Both the position numbers and the translations under genes were made by a program. The notes below the pieces were generated by a model, which worked only from the letters and a program-made list of their open reading frames with translations, made no database searches and was not told the DNA's origin. Shown one piece after another: positions 26,186-35,207 of a stretch of DNA of 64,000 bases. The stretch comes from Glycomyces salinus (GTDB lineage: Bacteria > Actinomycetota > Actinomycetes > Mycobacteriales > Micromonosporaceae): assembly GCF_016428645.1 (NCBI RefSeq), contig NZ_JAELXW010000003.1, positions 145,281 through 209,280 of the forward strand, in the 5' to 3' direction. Numbering within the stretch: position 1 is the first letter of the stretch; every line of letters starts with the position of its first letter.

Positions 26186-26524
26186 TCAAGACCGCCGATC
26201 GCTCGACCAGGGCCGCACTTCGGAGACGGCTTCGACCTTGAGCGGTCCGTAAATGTGCGGGTACTCCTCGCCGCCCTCTTCCATCGCTTCGTAGCGGATC
26301 GGGACGTCCACGCGACCGTCGTCGATCACCAGCACCACCAGTTCCTCAGGCCGCGGGTGGTCACCGTAGACGAACTCGGCCACCGCCGGAAGCTGATGGG
26401 CCAGCGAACAGTGAATGAAACCCTGCTCGGCCAGGCTCACCCCCCGGGTCGAACCCTCGTACCGGCCCGAAGCCAGCGCGGCCTCCCACCGGGGCCGCTC
26501 GGTCAGATGCAGCAGTTCGGTCAT
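26186..26524 (-). CDS. DUF952 domain protein
   Basis: The product is 112 aa, full length for DUF952. Typical segments are LHLTERPRWEAAL, GFIHCSLAHQLPAVAEFVY, LVVLVIDDGRVDVPIRYEA and FPHIYGPL-like PHIYGPLKVEAV, with the conserved FIHCS and HIYGPL motifs. The family is small and cytoplasmic, and resembles ART/colicin-like folds; its biochemical role is not established. The terminator at 26144 serves its 3' end. Confidence 0.9.
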   Translation of the reverse strand: MTELLHLTERPRWEAALASGRYEGSTRGVSLAEQGFIHCSLAHQLPAVAEFVYGDHPRPEELVVLVIDDGRVDVPIRYEAMEEGGEEYPHIYGPLKVEAVSEVRPWSSDRRS

Positions 26525-26682
26525 GGGAGCACGGTACCGACGCCGAAACCACCGCGCCAGCCATTAGCAGCGTGGTACCTCCACTGGATCGGAGGCGACC
26601 CGGGACGCGATGCGGAATGAGCGCGACCGCATCCGATCACCACGAACCCGACCGCTTCCCGGAATGGTCTCCTACGACCGAG

Positions 26683-27735
26683 TCACTCCTTCTCCCAAGT
26701 GCAGCCGCCCGAGAACTTCACTCCCGCATCCGAGTCCTCGATGGTGATCCGACCTTGGGCCCCACCGTCGATGTTGTCGTTGGCGATGATGTCCTCGAAG
26801 TCCATGCCGAAGCCCGAGAGCCGGGCAACGTAACAGCTGTCGAAGACTCCTTCTCCTTCGGGCTGCGTCACGTAGGTTCCGGGCTGGATCTCGGTGCCGA
26901 CCTCCCAGGTGCCATCGCCCGCGCTGTCTCCGAGTTCGACCGCGTTGGCCTCCGAGGCCGCCTGCCACTCACAGCCGCCGGAGAGCTCGATGCCCTCATC
27001 GTCCTCTGAAATCGTGACTCGACCGCGAGCTCCACCGTCGATGTTGTCGTTGGCGATGATGTCCTCGAATTCACCGCTGAACCCCGACAGTCGCGCCACA
27101 TAGCAGCTGTCGAACACACTGTCACCGGGAGCGGTGGCGACGTAGGTTCCCGGGGCGATCTCGGTCCCGATCTCCCAGATGCCGTCGCCGATGCCGGCGG
27201 GCTCCGCTTCCTCCTCTTCCGCCGTATCTTCGTCGCTCGTCGATTCCTGCTGGTCGACGCCTTCGGTTTCGGAGGCAACTGCGTCCTCCTCGACCGTCGA
27301 GGTCGTGGGTCCGCTGGTATCTGCGACGCTCCACAGGGTGACAGTCAGGAGTACTCCGACGACGAGGCCGGCGATACCGAGGATCAGACCCGCCGTGGCG
27401 GACCCCTTGTTCGTGGCCTGCCCGCCATTGGCTTTGGCGAGGCCGATGGCTCCGAACACGATCGCCAGAACGCATGCCACCCATCCGAGGCATCCGAGGA
27501 CGGGGATCCAGCCCGAGGCCAGGCCGCATATCCCCAGGACCAGGGCGGTTGTGCCCATACCGTTCGACGGGCCGGACCCCGGGGGCCGGACGCCGCCCAC
27601 CGGAGGCTGGATCGGCGGGTATCCGGGAGGGAACTCCGGAGCGCCGGGTGGCCGGGTTGAATCGGTCGATTCCTGGGAGTAGGCGTAGGGGTCGTATCGG
27701 GGCGGGCTCGGCTGTTCCGAAGAGGGGTCGTTCAT
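26683..27735 (-). CDS. DUF4190-type membrane protein with two repeated extracellular domains
   Basis: I use ATG 27735 (GTG 27747 is possible). The product is 350 aa: a Pro/Tyr-rich cytoplasmic N-terminus, then two hydrophobic helices around residues 60-140 in the DUF4190 pattern (ALVLGICGLASGWIP, GLILGIAGLVVGVL). An acidic Glu/Ser/Thr linker follows, then two tandem copies of a roughly 75-aa domain. Each copy carries W.E.GTEI.PGTYV, CYVARLSGF and EDIIANDNIDGGA, ending GGC.W with a probable disulfide. Similar single domains are known in actinobacterial exported proteins. Role unknown. Confidence 0.75.
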   Translation of the reverse strand: MNDPSSEQPSPPRYDPYAYSQESTDSTRPPGAPEFPPGYPPIQPPVGGVRPPGSGPSNGMGTTALVLGICGLASGWIPVLGCLGWVACVLAIVFGAIGLAKANGGQATNKGSATAGLILGIAGLVVGVLLTVTLWSVADTSGPTTSTVEEDAVASETEGVDQQESTSDEDTAEEEEAEPAGIGDGIWEIGTEIAPGTYVATAPGDSVFDSCYVARLSGFSGEFEDIIANDNIDGGARGRVTISEDDEGIELSGGCEWQAASEANAVELGDSAGDGTWEVGTEIQPGTYVTQPEGEGVFDSCYVARLSGFGMDFEDIIANDNIDGGAQGRITIEDSDAGVKFSGGCTWEKE

Positions 27736-27859
27736 CAGGGGACTCACTGTCTCTTACAGAATTGAAGAGTTTCCAGCGTAACCGAGTGGCGATCCTCTGC
27801 CATGATCGCGTCACTCGTCGGCGGGAGCCTTGACCGATTCGAACCTGTGCCGCGAGGGC

Positions 27860-28453
27860 TCAGTGCTTGCAGGTGGTGTAGCCGGTGGGGTCGAGTCGGC
27901 CCCAGCGGACTCTGGTGGCGGTGACGAGGTCGTCGATGGTGGTGGTGGCGTGGTGCCGCTGTTGGGCGAGGAGGATTTGGGCGGCGGCCAGTGCGTCGGC
28001 TTCGGCTCGGTGGTGGTCGGTGAAGCGGACCCCGGCCGCCTGGGCGACTCGCGGCAGCCGGTAGTTGGGCAGGCCCGGCCAGGTTCGGCGGGCGAGGACG
28101 ACCGTGCACGCGTAGCGCAGGGTCGGCCAGGGGACGCCGGTGGCGGCGTTGGCCGCGCGGATCACCGACAGGTCGAACGCGGCGTTGTGGGCGACGACCG
28201 GCGCTCCCGCGATGAAGTCGTCCATCTGCTTCCACACCTGCCGCCAGCCCGGGGCGCCGGCGACGTCGACCGAACGGATGCCGTGGATCGCGGTGTTGCG
28301 GGACCAGAACTCGTCGTGGCCCTCCGGCGGCCGGATGAGCGTCGAGAACGTTTCGGCGACCTCGCCGCCCTCCACCCGCACCAGCGCGACCGAGCAGGCA
28401 CTGGCCCGGCTGCCGTTGGCGGTCTCGAAGTCCAGCGCCACCCACGCGTCCAA
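27860..28453 (-). CDS. DEDDh 3'-5' exonuclease (DNA polymerase III epsilon-like)
   Basis: The product is 197 aa. Exo motifs are present in order: Exo I ALDFET near residue 8, Exo II HNAAFD near residue 88, and Exo III HHRAEADA near residue 147, giving Asp/Glu, Asp and His/Asp metal ligands. This is the DEDDh (RNase T/epsilon) class acting on DNA or RNA 3' ends. Length fits a stand-alone exonuclease rather than a polymerase subunit with a tau-binding tail. It has a short C-terminal extension rich in Thr and Arg. It lies next to tRNA-Arg but on no clear operon. Confidence 0.9.
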   Translation of the reverse strand: MDAWVALDFETANGSRASACSVALVRVEGGEVAETFSTLIRPPEGHDEFWSRNTAIHGIRSVDVAGAPGWRQVWKQMDDFIAGAPVVAHNAAFDLSVIRAANAATGVPWPTLRYACTVVLARRTWPGLPNYRLPRVAQAAGVRFTDHHRAEADALAAAQILLAQQRHHATTTIDDLVTATRVRWGRLDPTGYTTCKH

Positions 28454-28563
28454 GATGCAACCTCCATAGCCCGGCGGACCACCCCGACCGGGAACGGACC
28501 GAGGAGGCGGATACGGGAAAAGCCGGACTCAGAACCCTGAAATCCGGCTTTCACTCGCTTGGT

Positions 28564-28639
28564 TGGCGCGCCCCGAGGGATTCGAACCCCCAACCTTCTG
28601 ATCCGTAGTCAGATGCTCTATCCGTTGAGCTAGGGGCGC
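28564..28639 (-). tRNA. tRNA-Arg (ACG)
   Basis: The 76-nt gene folds as a standard cloverleaf: acceptor GCGCCCC/GGGGCGC, anticodon loop CTACGGA giving ACG, T arm with GTTCGAA, discriminator G and encoded CCA. Confidence 0.95.
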
Positions 28640-28731
28640 ATATCTGATCTGTTCGACCAGGCCGCGCACCAGCTTACCCGGGACGCGATCGGGGCTGCAA
28701 CCGGGTTCGGAGGTGTGCTCTGAGTCATCTG

Positions 28732-29421
28732 TCAGCAGTTGTCCAGGACCGTCCGGACCAGGGTCCTCCAGGCCGCCGGGAGGTTCTGGGCGCGGTCGGG
28801 CTGGGGCGCGGCCGCGGCTTCCCACAGGGCCGCTTCGGCTGCGGGGACCTCGTTGCCCAGCAGGTAGCGCTCGACGTATTCGCGGCGGTGGTCGCGGCCC
28901 GGGAAGAGGTGGCCGGCGGCGGCGAACAGGGCCACGTAGGCGCGGTGGAGGCCGCCGGTGAGGGCCTCGGCGAGGTCCCAGGGGTCCTCGGCGTCACCGA
29001 GGCGCTTGGCGATCTCCTCGGCCTCGAGCTCGACCGCTTCGCGGGAGGCGTCGGCCAGGGCCTGCGGGAACTCGGTCAGCTCAGCTCGCGCCCGCGAGCC
29101 GAGTTCGGAGTCGTCGGCCAGAAGGGAGCCCTCGGCGAAGGCCGCGATGAGGCGCAGCGCCTCGTCGCCGGGTTCGCGCCAGCCTTCGCCGCGCGCGAGC
29201 TGCTCCAAGAGCGACTCGAAGCGCGCGACGGTGAGATGCACCGCCTCGCCGTGGACCTCCGAGGGGACTGATTCGGCCTCCCAGACGCAGACCAGTTCCG
29301 CGTCGTCACCGAAGCCGGTCAGGGCCGGGCCGTGCGCGTAAGCGAAGGCCAGACGATCGTCGTCGTTCATTTCGGCGAGGACGTCGTTGGAGAGTCTGAG
29401 GACCGCTCGGGGCAGCGACAT
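28732..29421 (-). CDS. Hypothetical protein, nucleotidyltransferase-like?
   Basis: The product is 229 aa, soluble and acidic, with no signal peptide. The segment AYAHGPALTGFGDDAELVCVWE (about residues 28-49) sits where a MNT/DUF4037-type nucleotidyltransferase would have GS-x-DxD, but Ser is replaced by Pro and the acidic pair is DAE. The rest is helical with a conserved-looking HLFPGRDHRREYVERYLL block. It could be a degenerate nucleotidyltransferase; this is weak. It is divergent from the AlkZ-like gene. Confidence 0.5.
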   Translation of the reverse strand: MSLPRAVLRLSNDVLAEMNDDDRLAFAYAHGPALTGFGDDAELVCVWEAESVPSEVHGEAVHLTVARFESLLEQLARGEGWREPGDEALRLIAAFAEGSLLADDSELGSRARAELTEFPQALADASREAVELEAEEIAKRLGDAEDPWDLAEALTGGLHRAYVALFAAAGHLFPGRDHRREYVERYLLGNEVPAAEAALWEAAAAPQPDRAQNLPAAWRTLVRTVLDNC

Positions 29422-29514
29422 GCACTAAGTGTGGCCGCTCTTTGCAACCTTTGTCCACCCGTTCGCCCACAGATGACGATGCTTCACGTCGCACCCCGCC
29501 GTTAGCATGTGCCA

Positions 29515-30657
29515 ATGGCGACTCCCACCACACCAACTCCATCAGAGCTCACGCTCGAACCCGGCGAAATCGCCGCCTGGCGGGCCCGGACCCAAGGGCT
29601 GTGGGGAGAGCCCCGGGCCACCCCGATGGAAGCGTTCGAGCACCTGGGGGCCGTCCAGTCCCAGGAGGTCTACTCCTCGAAGCTCACCCCCGCCGTGCGC
29701 GCCGCCCCCGGGCCCGACGGGGCGTTCGCGCCGGTCGAGGCCGTGGACGAGCTCATCGAGAACGGCTCGGTGGTGCGCACGCACGTGCTGCGGACGACCT
29801 GGCACACCGTTCCGGTCGGCGACCTGCGGATGATGCTGGCGGCCACCGCCGACCGCGTGCACCAGGTGCTCGCGTCGATGACCCGCAACGGGGGCCTCTC
29901 CGAGGACCTGCTCGCCCGGTGCGACCAGATCCTGGCCGAGGCCACCGCCGGCGGACGCCACCTCGCTCGTGAGGAGGCGGTGGAGGCCCTGGTCGAGGCC
30001 GGGGTGCCCGCGCCGTCCAACCAGCAGATGATCTACATCCTCATGCACGCCGAACTGGAGGCGGCGATCTGCTCGGGGACCCCGCGGGGCAGGCAGCAGA
30101 CGTACGCGAACTTCGACGAGCGCGTCCCGGCCGGGAACATCGAGCGCGAAGACGCCCTCCGCGAGCTGGCCCGCCGCTTCTTCGTCTCGCGCGGCCCGGC
30201 GACGCTCAAGGATTTCACCCGCTGGGGGAGCCTGAAGGTCGCCGACGCCAAGAAGGCCATCGCCGACCTGGACCTGCGGGCGGCGCTGATCGACGGGCGG
30301 GTCTGCTACTTCGAGTCCGAGCCGCCCGGGCCGCGCGAGGGCGGCCCGCGGGTCGACTTCGTGCAGGGCTGGGACGAGATGCTGTGCTCCTACACCGACT
30401 CCAAGGACTGGGTCCTGCATCCCTCGGTCCCGCGCGCCGACTTCCCGGACCGGCCGCGCTTCAACTCGGCGATCCTGCTCGACGGCCAGCTGATCGGGCA
30501 CTGGAAGGCGACGCTGACCAAGCAGAGGGTCGAGATCGCGACCTATCGGCTGCGCGGCTTCACCGCCGCCGAGATCGCCGCCATGCGCCGCGGAGCCGAC
30601 CGCCTGCGGGCCTGGTACCAGCGCGAGGAGATGGACCTCGGCCTCGACCACGCCTGA
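29515..30657 (+). CDS. AlkZ-like winged-helix DNA glycosylase family protein (HTH_42)
   Basis: I use ATG 29515; GTG 29509 is an alternative. The product is 380 aa, normal for the HTH_42/AlkZ family of tandem winged-helix proteins. The catalytic-type QxQ motif is present as Q48-S-Q50 in HLGAVQSQE, as in Streptomyces AlkZ, which unhooks interstrand crosslinks. The C-terminal RGFTAAEIAAMRRGADRLRAW helix is also typical. Many paralogues occur in actinobacteria with QxQ or QxD variants and broader lesion ranges, so the lesion is unknown. No biosynthetic cluster is nearby. Confidence 0.8.
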   Translation: MATPTTPTPSELTLEPGEIAAWRARTQGLWGEPRATPMEAFEHLGAVQSQEVYSSKLTPAVRAAPGPDGAFAPVEAVDELIENGSVVRTHVLRTTWHTVPVGDLRMMLAATADRVHQVLASMTRNGGLSEDLLARCDQILAEATAGGRHLAREEAVEALVEAGVPAPSNQQMIYILMHAELEAAICSGTPRGRQQTYANFDERVPAGNIEREDALRELARRFFVSRGPATLKDFTRWGSLKVADAKKAIADLDLRAALIDGRVCYFESEPPGPREGGPRVDFVQGWDEMLCSYTDSKDWVLHPSVPRADFPDRPRFNSAILLDGQLIGHWKATLTKQRVEIATYRLRGFTAAEIAAMRRGADRLRAWYQREEMDLGLDHA

Positions 30658-30712
30658 GGCCGGGTCCGGCCCGCGACGTCGACCGGGATTCCGGCGGCCG
30701 TGGGGACGGAAA

Positions 30713-30738
30713 GGGGCGGCGGGAGTCCCCGCCGCCCC
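30713..30738. terminator. Bidirectional hairpin terminator
   Basis: An 11-bp perfect G/C stem (30713-30723 with 30728-30738) encloses AGTC. It lies between the convergent AlkZ-like and DUF885 genes. Confidence 0.8.
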
Positions 30739-30753
30739 GGCAGTTTCGCGGTG

Positions 30754-32445
30754 CTACAGGCGCTCGAGCGCGTCGGCGAATGGACCCAGGCCCATCGGGC
30801 CGAGGTTCAGCGCGTCGGTGTGGAAGTCCTTGAGGCTGAAGCCGGCGCCCTTGCGTTCGCGGTAGTCCTCGCGGGCCTGCATCCACAGGCGCTCGCCGAC
30901 CTTGTAGGACGGCGCCTGGCCCGGCCAGCCGAGGTAGCGGTTGCGTTCGAAGGTGAGCATGGCGTCCTCGACAGTGTAGATGTGGGCGCGCATGAACTCC
31001 CACATCTTCTCGCCGTCCCACTGCTCGCCCGGGCGCCACCCGAACGGGTTGTCGGCCGGGATCTCGAACTCGCAGTGCAGGCCGATGTCGACCACGACGC
31101 GGGCGGCCCGCATGGCCTGCGCGTCGAGCATGCCCAGGCGTCCGGCCGGGTCGTCGTCGTAGTAGCCCAGTTCGTCCATGAGCCGCTCGGAGTAGAGCGC
31201 CCAGCCCTCGGCGTGCCCGGAGGACATGAGCAGGTTCCGCTGGAAGCGGTTGAGCAGTTCGGAGCGGGTCGCGGCCTGCCCGATCTGGAGGTGGTGGCCC
31301 GGCACGCCCTCATGGTAGACAGTGGACTTCTCGCGCCACTTGGAGAAGCTGGTCTGGTCGCCGGGGACCGACCACCACATCGCGCCCGGCCGGGTGAAGT
31401 CCTCGCTGGGACCGGTGTAGTAGATGGCCCCGTCCTCGGTGGGGGCGATCTTGCAGTCGATGCGCCGGACCTGGTCGGGGATGTCGAAGTGGGTGCCGGC
31501 CAGGTCCGCGACGGTCTCGTCGGCCAGCGCCTGCATCCAGTCGCGGAACGCGTCCTTGTCGGTCATGTTCTGGTCGGGGTCGGAGTCGAGCGCCTCGACC
31601 GTCTCGGCCAGCGTCGCGCCCGGCTTGATCTTCCCGGCCGTCGCCTCCATGTCGGCCTTGATCCGCGCCAGCTCGTTCCAGCCCCACTGGTAGGTCTCCT
31701 CGAGGTCGATCTCGGCCCCGATGAAGTACCGCGACGCCCGGGAGTAGCGGTCCCGCCCGACCGCGTCCGTCGTAGGCGCCTGCGGCGCCAGCTCGTCGCG
31801 CAGGAAGTTCGCGAACTTCGTCGTCGCCGCCCGCGCCCAGGCGGCGCCGTTGCCGAGGCCGATCTTCAGTTTCCCGCTGGTGATCGGCTCGCCGTCGACC
31901 GTGATGCGCCCGATCAGACCGGCCCAGAAGTCGTCGCCATTGGCGCCGTTCCAGTTGTCGCAGTGCCGGGCCACCTCGAGGACCTGCCGCTCGGAGGCCA
32001 CCCGTCCGGCCGCGGCCTCAGCCCGCAGCGTCTCGGTGTACTGCTTGAACGCGTCAGGGACCGCCGCCAGGCGGGCGGCGACGTTCTCGGCCGCCTCCCG
32101 GCCCTCGTGCGGCATCAGGTCGAAAATCTGCCGCACGTCGTGGACACCGGAGGTGATGACGTTGAGGCCCAGGAAGGTGTCGCCCGCGTCGTAGCGCTCG
32201 ACCGCGAGCTTGAGGCGCTCGAGCATCGCCTCCTTGGCGACGCGCTCCCGCTCGTCGGCCGGCTCGGCGGCCTCGGCCGCGGCGATCGCGTTCCGTGCCA
32301 GCTCGACCTCTGCCGCGATGCCCGCGGGGGAGAGGTCGTCGAGCAGATGGTCCGATCCCGGGACGCCCATGTAGGTGGCGGTCATGGGGCTGTGCGCCAG
32401 CACGTCCTCGACGTACTTGTCCGCTATCCGATCGATTTCTCTCAT
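30754..32445 (-). CDS. DUF885 metallopeptidase-like protein
   Basis: The product is 563 aa, standard DUF885 length. The zinc-type motif HEGVPGHH lies at about residue 378 (YHEGVPGHHLQ), followed by GHAEGWALYSE, which supplies a third ligand. These place it in the DUF885/M32-like gluzincin group. No signal peptide is seen, so it is cytoplasmic. The ATG overlaps the stop of the upstream tyrA by 4 bp (ATGA), giving translational coupling. Substrate unknown. Confidence 0.88.
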   Translation of the reverse strand: MREIDRIADKYVEDVLAHSPMTATYMGVPGSDHLLDDLSPAGIAAEVELARNAIAAAEAAEPADERERVAKEAMLERLKLAVERYDAGDTFLGLNVITSGVHDVRQIFDLMPHEGREAAENVAARLAAVPDAFKQYTETLRAEAAAGRVASERQVLEVARHCDNWNGANGDDFWAGLIGRITVDGEPITSGKLKIGLGNGAAWARAATTKFANFLRDELAPQAPTTDAVGRDRYSRASRYFIGAEIDLEETYQWGWNELARIKADMEATAGKIKPGATLAETVEALDSDPDQNMTDKDAFRDWMQALADETVADLAGTHFDIPDQVRRIDCKIAPTEDGAIYYTGPSEDFTRPGAMWWSVPGDQTSFSKWREKSTVYHEGVPGHHLQIGQAATRSELLNRFQRNLLMSSGHAEGWALYSERLMDELGYYDDDPAGRLGMLDAQAMRAARVVVDIGLHCEFEIPADNPFGWRPGEQWDGEKMWEFMRAHIYTVEDAMLTFERNRYLGWPGQAPSYKVGERLWMQAREDYRERKGAGFSLKDFHTDALNLGPMGLGPFADALERL

Positions 32446-33383
32446 GGAGTGGACTTTACGCGAGGGCGACAGACCGTGGCGACCTCATTGACCTCCATGG
32501 ACTCCACCCATCCGCCGGCCGCGCCCAGGTCCAGCAGGTTCTCGCGGTTCAACTGAATTGATTCCCGCTCGGCGGGTTCGTCGGGCCAGGTCGAGCGCAG
32601 TTCTCGGGCCCGCTCCCACCACTCGCCGAGGCCCGCGCCGGGCCCGTCGGCGACGGCCTCGAACGCCGCCTCCAGCTCCCGCGCGAGACCCTCGAGCGCG
32701 GCGATGATCCCGTCCCGGTTGCCCTCGGCCATGCCCTCGACGAGCGAGGCGGGGCTCGCGGCCACGCGGGTGCCGTCCCGGAACGAACCGGACCCCAGAG
32801 TCCTGGCGAGGGGGTCGGCGGCGTTCAGCGTCAGCGCCGCGGCCACGAGGTGCTCGACGTGGGAGACCCGCGCGACCGCCGCGTCATGGGCCGCCGCGGT
32901 CGTCGGCACCACCCTGGCTCCCAGCGAGGTCCACAGCCGCGCCGTCGTCGCCCAGGCGTCCAGGTCGGTGTCCTCCTCCAGGCACAGCACCCAGGTCCGG
33001 CCGGCGAACAGTCCGGCCTCGGCGGCGGCGAAGCCGGCCGTCTCCTTTCCCGCCATGGGGTGTCCGGCCACGAACCGCGGGTGGGCGCCGGACTGGCGCA
33101 GGACCTCCTGCTTCACCGACGCCACGTCGGTGACGATCCCGGAGTACTCGCCCGGCGCGAACGTCTCCCGCACGGACCGTCCGGTCAGCCGGAGCGGCAC
33201 CGCGACCACGGCGAGGTCGCTCTCGCGCAGCGCCCGCGGGTCCTCGGCCACCGCGAAGCGCTCCGCGGCGGCGCTCCGGGTCGCCGGATCGGTGTCGTAG
33301 CCGACCACGTCGTGCCCGGCCTCGGCCAGAGCCAGTGCCACGGAGCCGCCGATGAGGCCCAGCCCCATGACAGCGACGCGCAT
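32442..33383 (-). CDS. tyrA: Prephenate dehydrogenase
   Basis: The product is 313 aa. The N-terminal Rossmann fold has GLGLIGGS (about residues 8-15) for NAD(P) binding and an acidic residue at the end of strand 2 (GYDTD). The conserved VTDVASVK and GHPMAGKETAGF segments of TyrA follow; the His of GHPM is in the prephenate site. It oxidatively decarboxylates prephenate to 4-hydroxyphenylpyruvate for tyrosine synthesis. There is no ACT domain. The start overlaps the stop of the GroES-like gene by 1 bp (TGATG), and the stop overlaps the next start. Longer upstream readings are not supported. Confidence 0.9.
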   Translation of the reverse strand: MRVAVMGLGLIGGSVALALAEAGHDVVGYDTDPATRSAAAERFAVAEDPRALRESDLAVVAVPLRLTGRSVRETFAPGEYSGIVTDVASVKQEVLRQSGAHPRFVAGHPMAGKETAGFAAAEAGLFAGRTWVLCLEEDTDLDAWATTARLWTSLGARVVPTTAAAHDAAVARVSHVEHLVAAALTLNAADPLARTLGSGSFRDGTRVAASPASLVEGMAEGNRDGIIAALEGLARELEAAFEAVADGPGAGLGEWWERARELRSTWPDEPAERESIQLNRENLLDLGAAGGWVESMEVNEVATVCRPRVKSTP

Positions 33384-33721
33384 CAGAGGTACAGCCCGGT
33401 GCCGTCGGAGTCGACGCGCTTGGCCGCGACCGCGTGGACGTCGCGCTCGCGCAGGAGGATGTAGGAGCGGCCCTGCAGCTCGACCTCGGAGCGCTCCTCG
33501 GGGTCGAACAGGACGTGGTCGCCGGCCTGCACCGAGCGGACCAGCGGGCCGACCGCGACCGCCTCGGCCCAGCGCAGCCGCTTGCCCATCGTGGCGGTGG
33601 CCGGTATCACGATCCCCCCGGAGGAGCGTCGCTCGGCCTCGGGGTCCTCGCGCACCAGCAGGCGGTCGTGGAGCAGGCGGATCGGCAGCCCGGTGTCGGA
33701 TTCCAACGGTGTATCGGTCAC
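33383..33721 (-). CDS. GroES-like co-chaperonin family protein
   Basis: GTG 33721 gives 112 aa. The Cpn10 pattern is clear: IRLLHDRLLVRED, SSGGIVIPATA, a shifted mobile loop, AVAVGP, GDHVLFDPEERSEVELQGRSYILLRERDVHAV. The usual GKP(Q)xG turn after the AVGPG strand is shortened to LVRSVQAGDHV. It is not beside groEL. It heads a coupled operon with tyrA and DUF885, so it is probably a paralogue rather than the main GroES. Confidence 0.8.
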   Translation of the reverse strand: MTDTPLESDTGLPIRLLHDRLLVREDPEAERRSSGGIVIPATATMGKRLRWAEAVAVGPLVRSVQAGDHVLFDPEERSEVELQGRSYILLRERDVHAVAAKRVDSDGTGLYL

Positions 33722-33857
33722 AGCGCCCGAGCCTACCGCTCGGGGCCTGCGGCGATCCAAAGCGAGCGTCGCTTCTCACGCTCCACCAGCCGGTCGTCGG
33801 TCGCACGCGACCGGTACCGTACGTGTTGACGTCACTCTTACGTCGTTTGGAGACACC

Positions 33858-35207
33858 GTGAGCCGATTCCGCCGCACCGCAGACAGAGCGAAGAGACTGT
33901 GGATCGGCATGCGCATGAGTCCGTCTGTCGAACGGTTCTCGGCCGCCCGCGGCGAGGCCGAGGACCCGGCCGCGCTGCCCGCGCCACCGGCCGAGACCGA
34001 AGAGATCTCCGATGAGGCCGGCGACGGCAACGGTGAATCGCCGGAGCGGCGCTACGTTCCCACGGGGCTGGCGATCGCCGCCGCCTGGTCGTGGCGGATG
34101 CTCATCATCGGCGCCGCCATCGCCGTGGTGTTCTGGCTGATGAACCAGGTCACCGTCGTGATGATCCCGTTGGCGATCTCCTTCCTGCTGGCGGCCATGC
34201 TCCAGCCGGTCGCCGGTGTCCTCATCAAGCACGGCTGGAACAAGTCCCTGGCCTCCATCCTGGTGCTCATCGCCGGGCTCGGTGTGGTGGGCCTGGTGCT
34301 GACGTTCGTCGTGCAGCAGTTCATCGACGGCATCCCCGAGTTCTGGGAGCAGATCGAGGGCGGGCTGACCGACCTGCAGGACTGGCTGGAGTCCGGGCCC
34401 TACGGCCTCGACGGCGACCAGATGGCCGAGATCCTGAACAACGCTCAGGCGAACATCACCGACTGGCTCGGCGACAACCAGCAGACGCTCATCGACAACG
34501 GCCTGTCGATCGCCGGTTCCACCGCGACCGGCCTCGGCTACTTCTTCACCGGCCTGTTCCTGGTCCTGTTCACCACCTACTTCTTCATGCGCGACGGCCG
34601 CGGCATCTGGAACTTCCTGACCGGGATGCTCCCGAAGGCCGCCAAGGAGCCGGTCCGCTACGCCGGCGGCGCGGGCTGGACCACCCTGGTCCAGTACATG
34701 CGCATGGTCATCGTCGTGGCGGCCGTCGACGCCATCTTCATCGGCCTGGGGCTGTGGCTGCTCAACATCCCCCTCGCGCTGCCGCTGACCACGCTGATCT
34801 TCCTCGGCGCCTTCATCCCGATCGTCGGAGCCACCATCTCGGGTGCGTTCGCGGTGATCGTGGCCCTGGTCGGCACCGACAACGGCCTGGTCAACGCCCT
34901 GCTGGTCCTAGGCATCGTGCTGCTGGTCCAGCAGCTGGAGTCGAACCTGCTCCAGCCGATCCTGATGAGCCGCGCGGTCAAGCTCCACCCCCTGGCCATC
35001 ATCCTGGCCGTCACCGGCGGCGGCTTCGTCTTCGGCATCGTCGGTGCGCTCATCGCCGTGCCGCTGCTGGCGATCGTCAACGGCACCGTCCGCGCCCTCA
35101 ACCGCTACCGTGAGGCCAGACGCGAGGCCGACGAGCGCGAGGCCGCGTCCGGCCGGGAGCACGAAGACCCCACCGACCTCGGTGAGGAGTCGATCCAGAC
35201 CACATGA
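33858..35207 (+). CDS. AI-2E family transporter (permease)
   Basis: GTG 33858 has GGAG six bases upstream; the longer frame from 33582 has no support. The product is 449 aa: an acidic cytoplasmic N-terminus (about 70 residues), then about eight membrane helices with the large hydrophilic insert after helix 3 (about residues 155-215) that marks this family. The conserved FIPIVGATISG and LESNLLQPILMSRAVKLHPL segments are clear. Family members include AI-2 exporters and sodium/proton antiporters, so substrate is open. Its stop overlaps dinG (ATGA). Confidence 0.9.
   Translation: MSRFRRTADRAKRLWIGMRMSPSVERFSAARGEAEDPAALPAPPAETEEISDEAGDGNGESPERRYVPTGLAIAAAWSWRMLIIGAAIAVVFWLMNQVTVVMIPLAISFLLAAMLQPVAGVLIKHGWNKSLASILVLIAGLGVVGLVLTFVVQQFIDGIPEFWEQIEGGLTDLQDWLESGPYGLDGDQMAEILNNAQANITDWLGDNQQTLIDNGLSIAGSTATGLGYFFTGLFLVLFTTYFFMRDGRGIWNFLTGMLPKAAKEPVRYAGGAGWTTLVQYMRMVIVVAAVDAIFIGLGLWLLNIPLALPLTTLIFLGAFIPIVGATISGAFAVIVALVGTDNGLVNALLVLGIVLLVQQLESNLLQPILMSRAVKLHPLAIILAVTGGGFVFGIVGALIAVPLLAIVNGTVRALNRYREARREADEREAASGREHEDPTDLGEESIQTT

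Noticed and set aside
32442..34232. 596-codon minus-strand frame extending tyrA far upstream
   Set aside because: The extra N-terminal part is antisense to the AI-2E gene and overlaps the GroES-like gene; TyrA starts naturally at ATG 33383 with its Rossmann fold.
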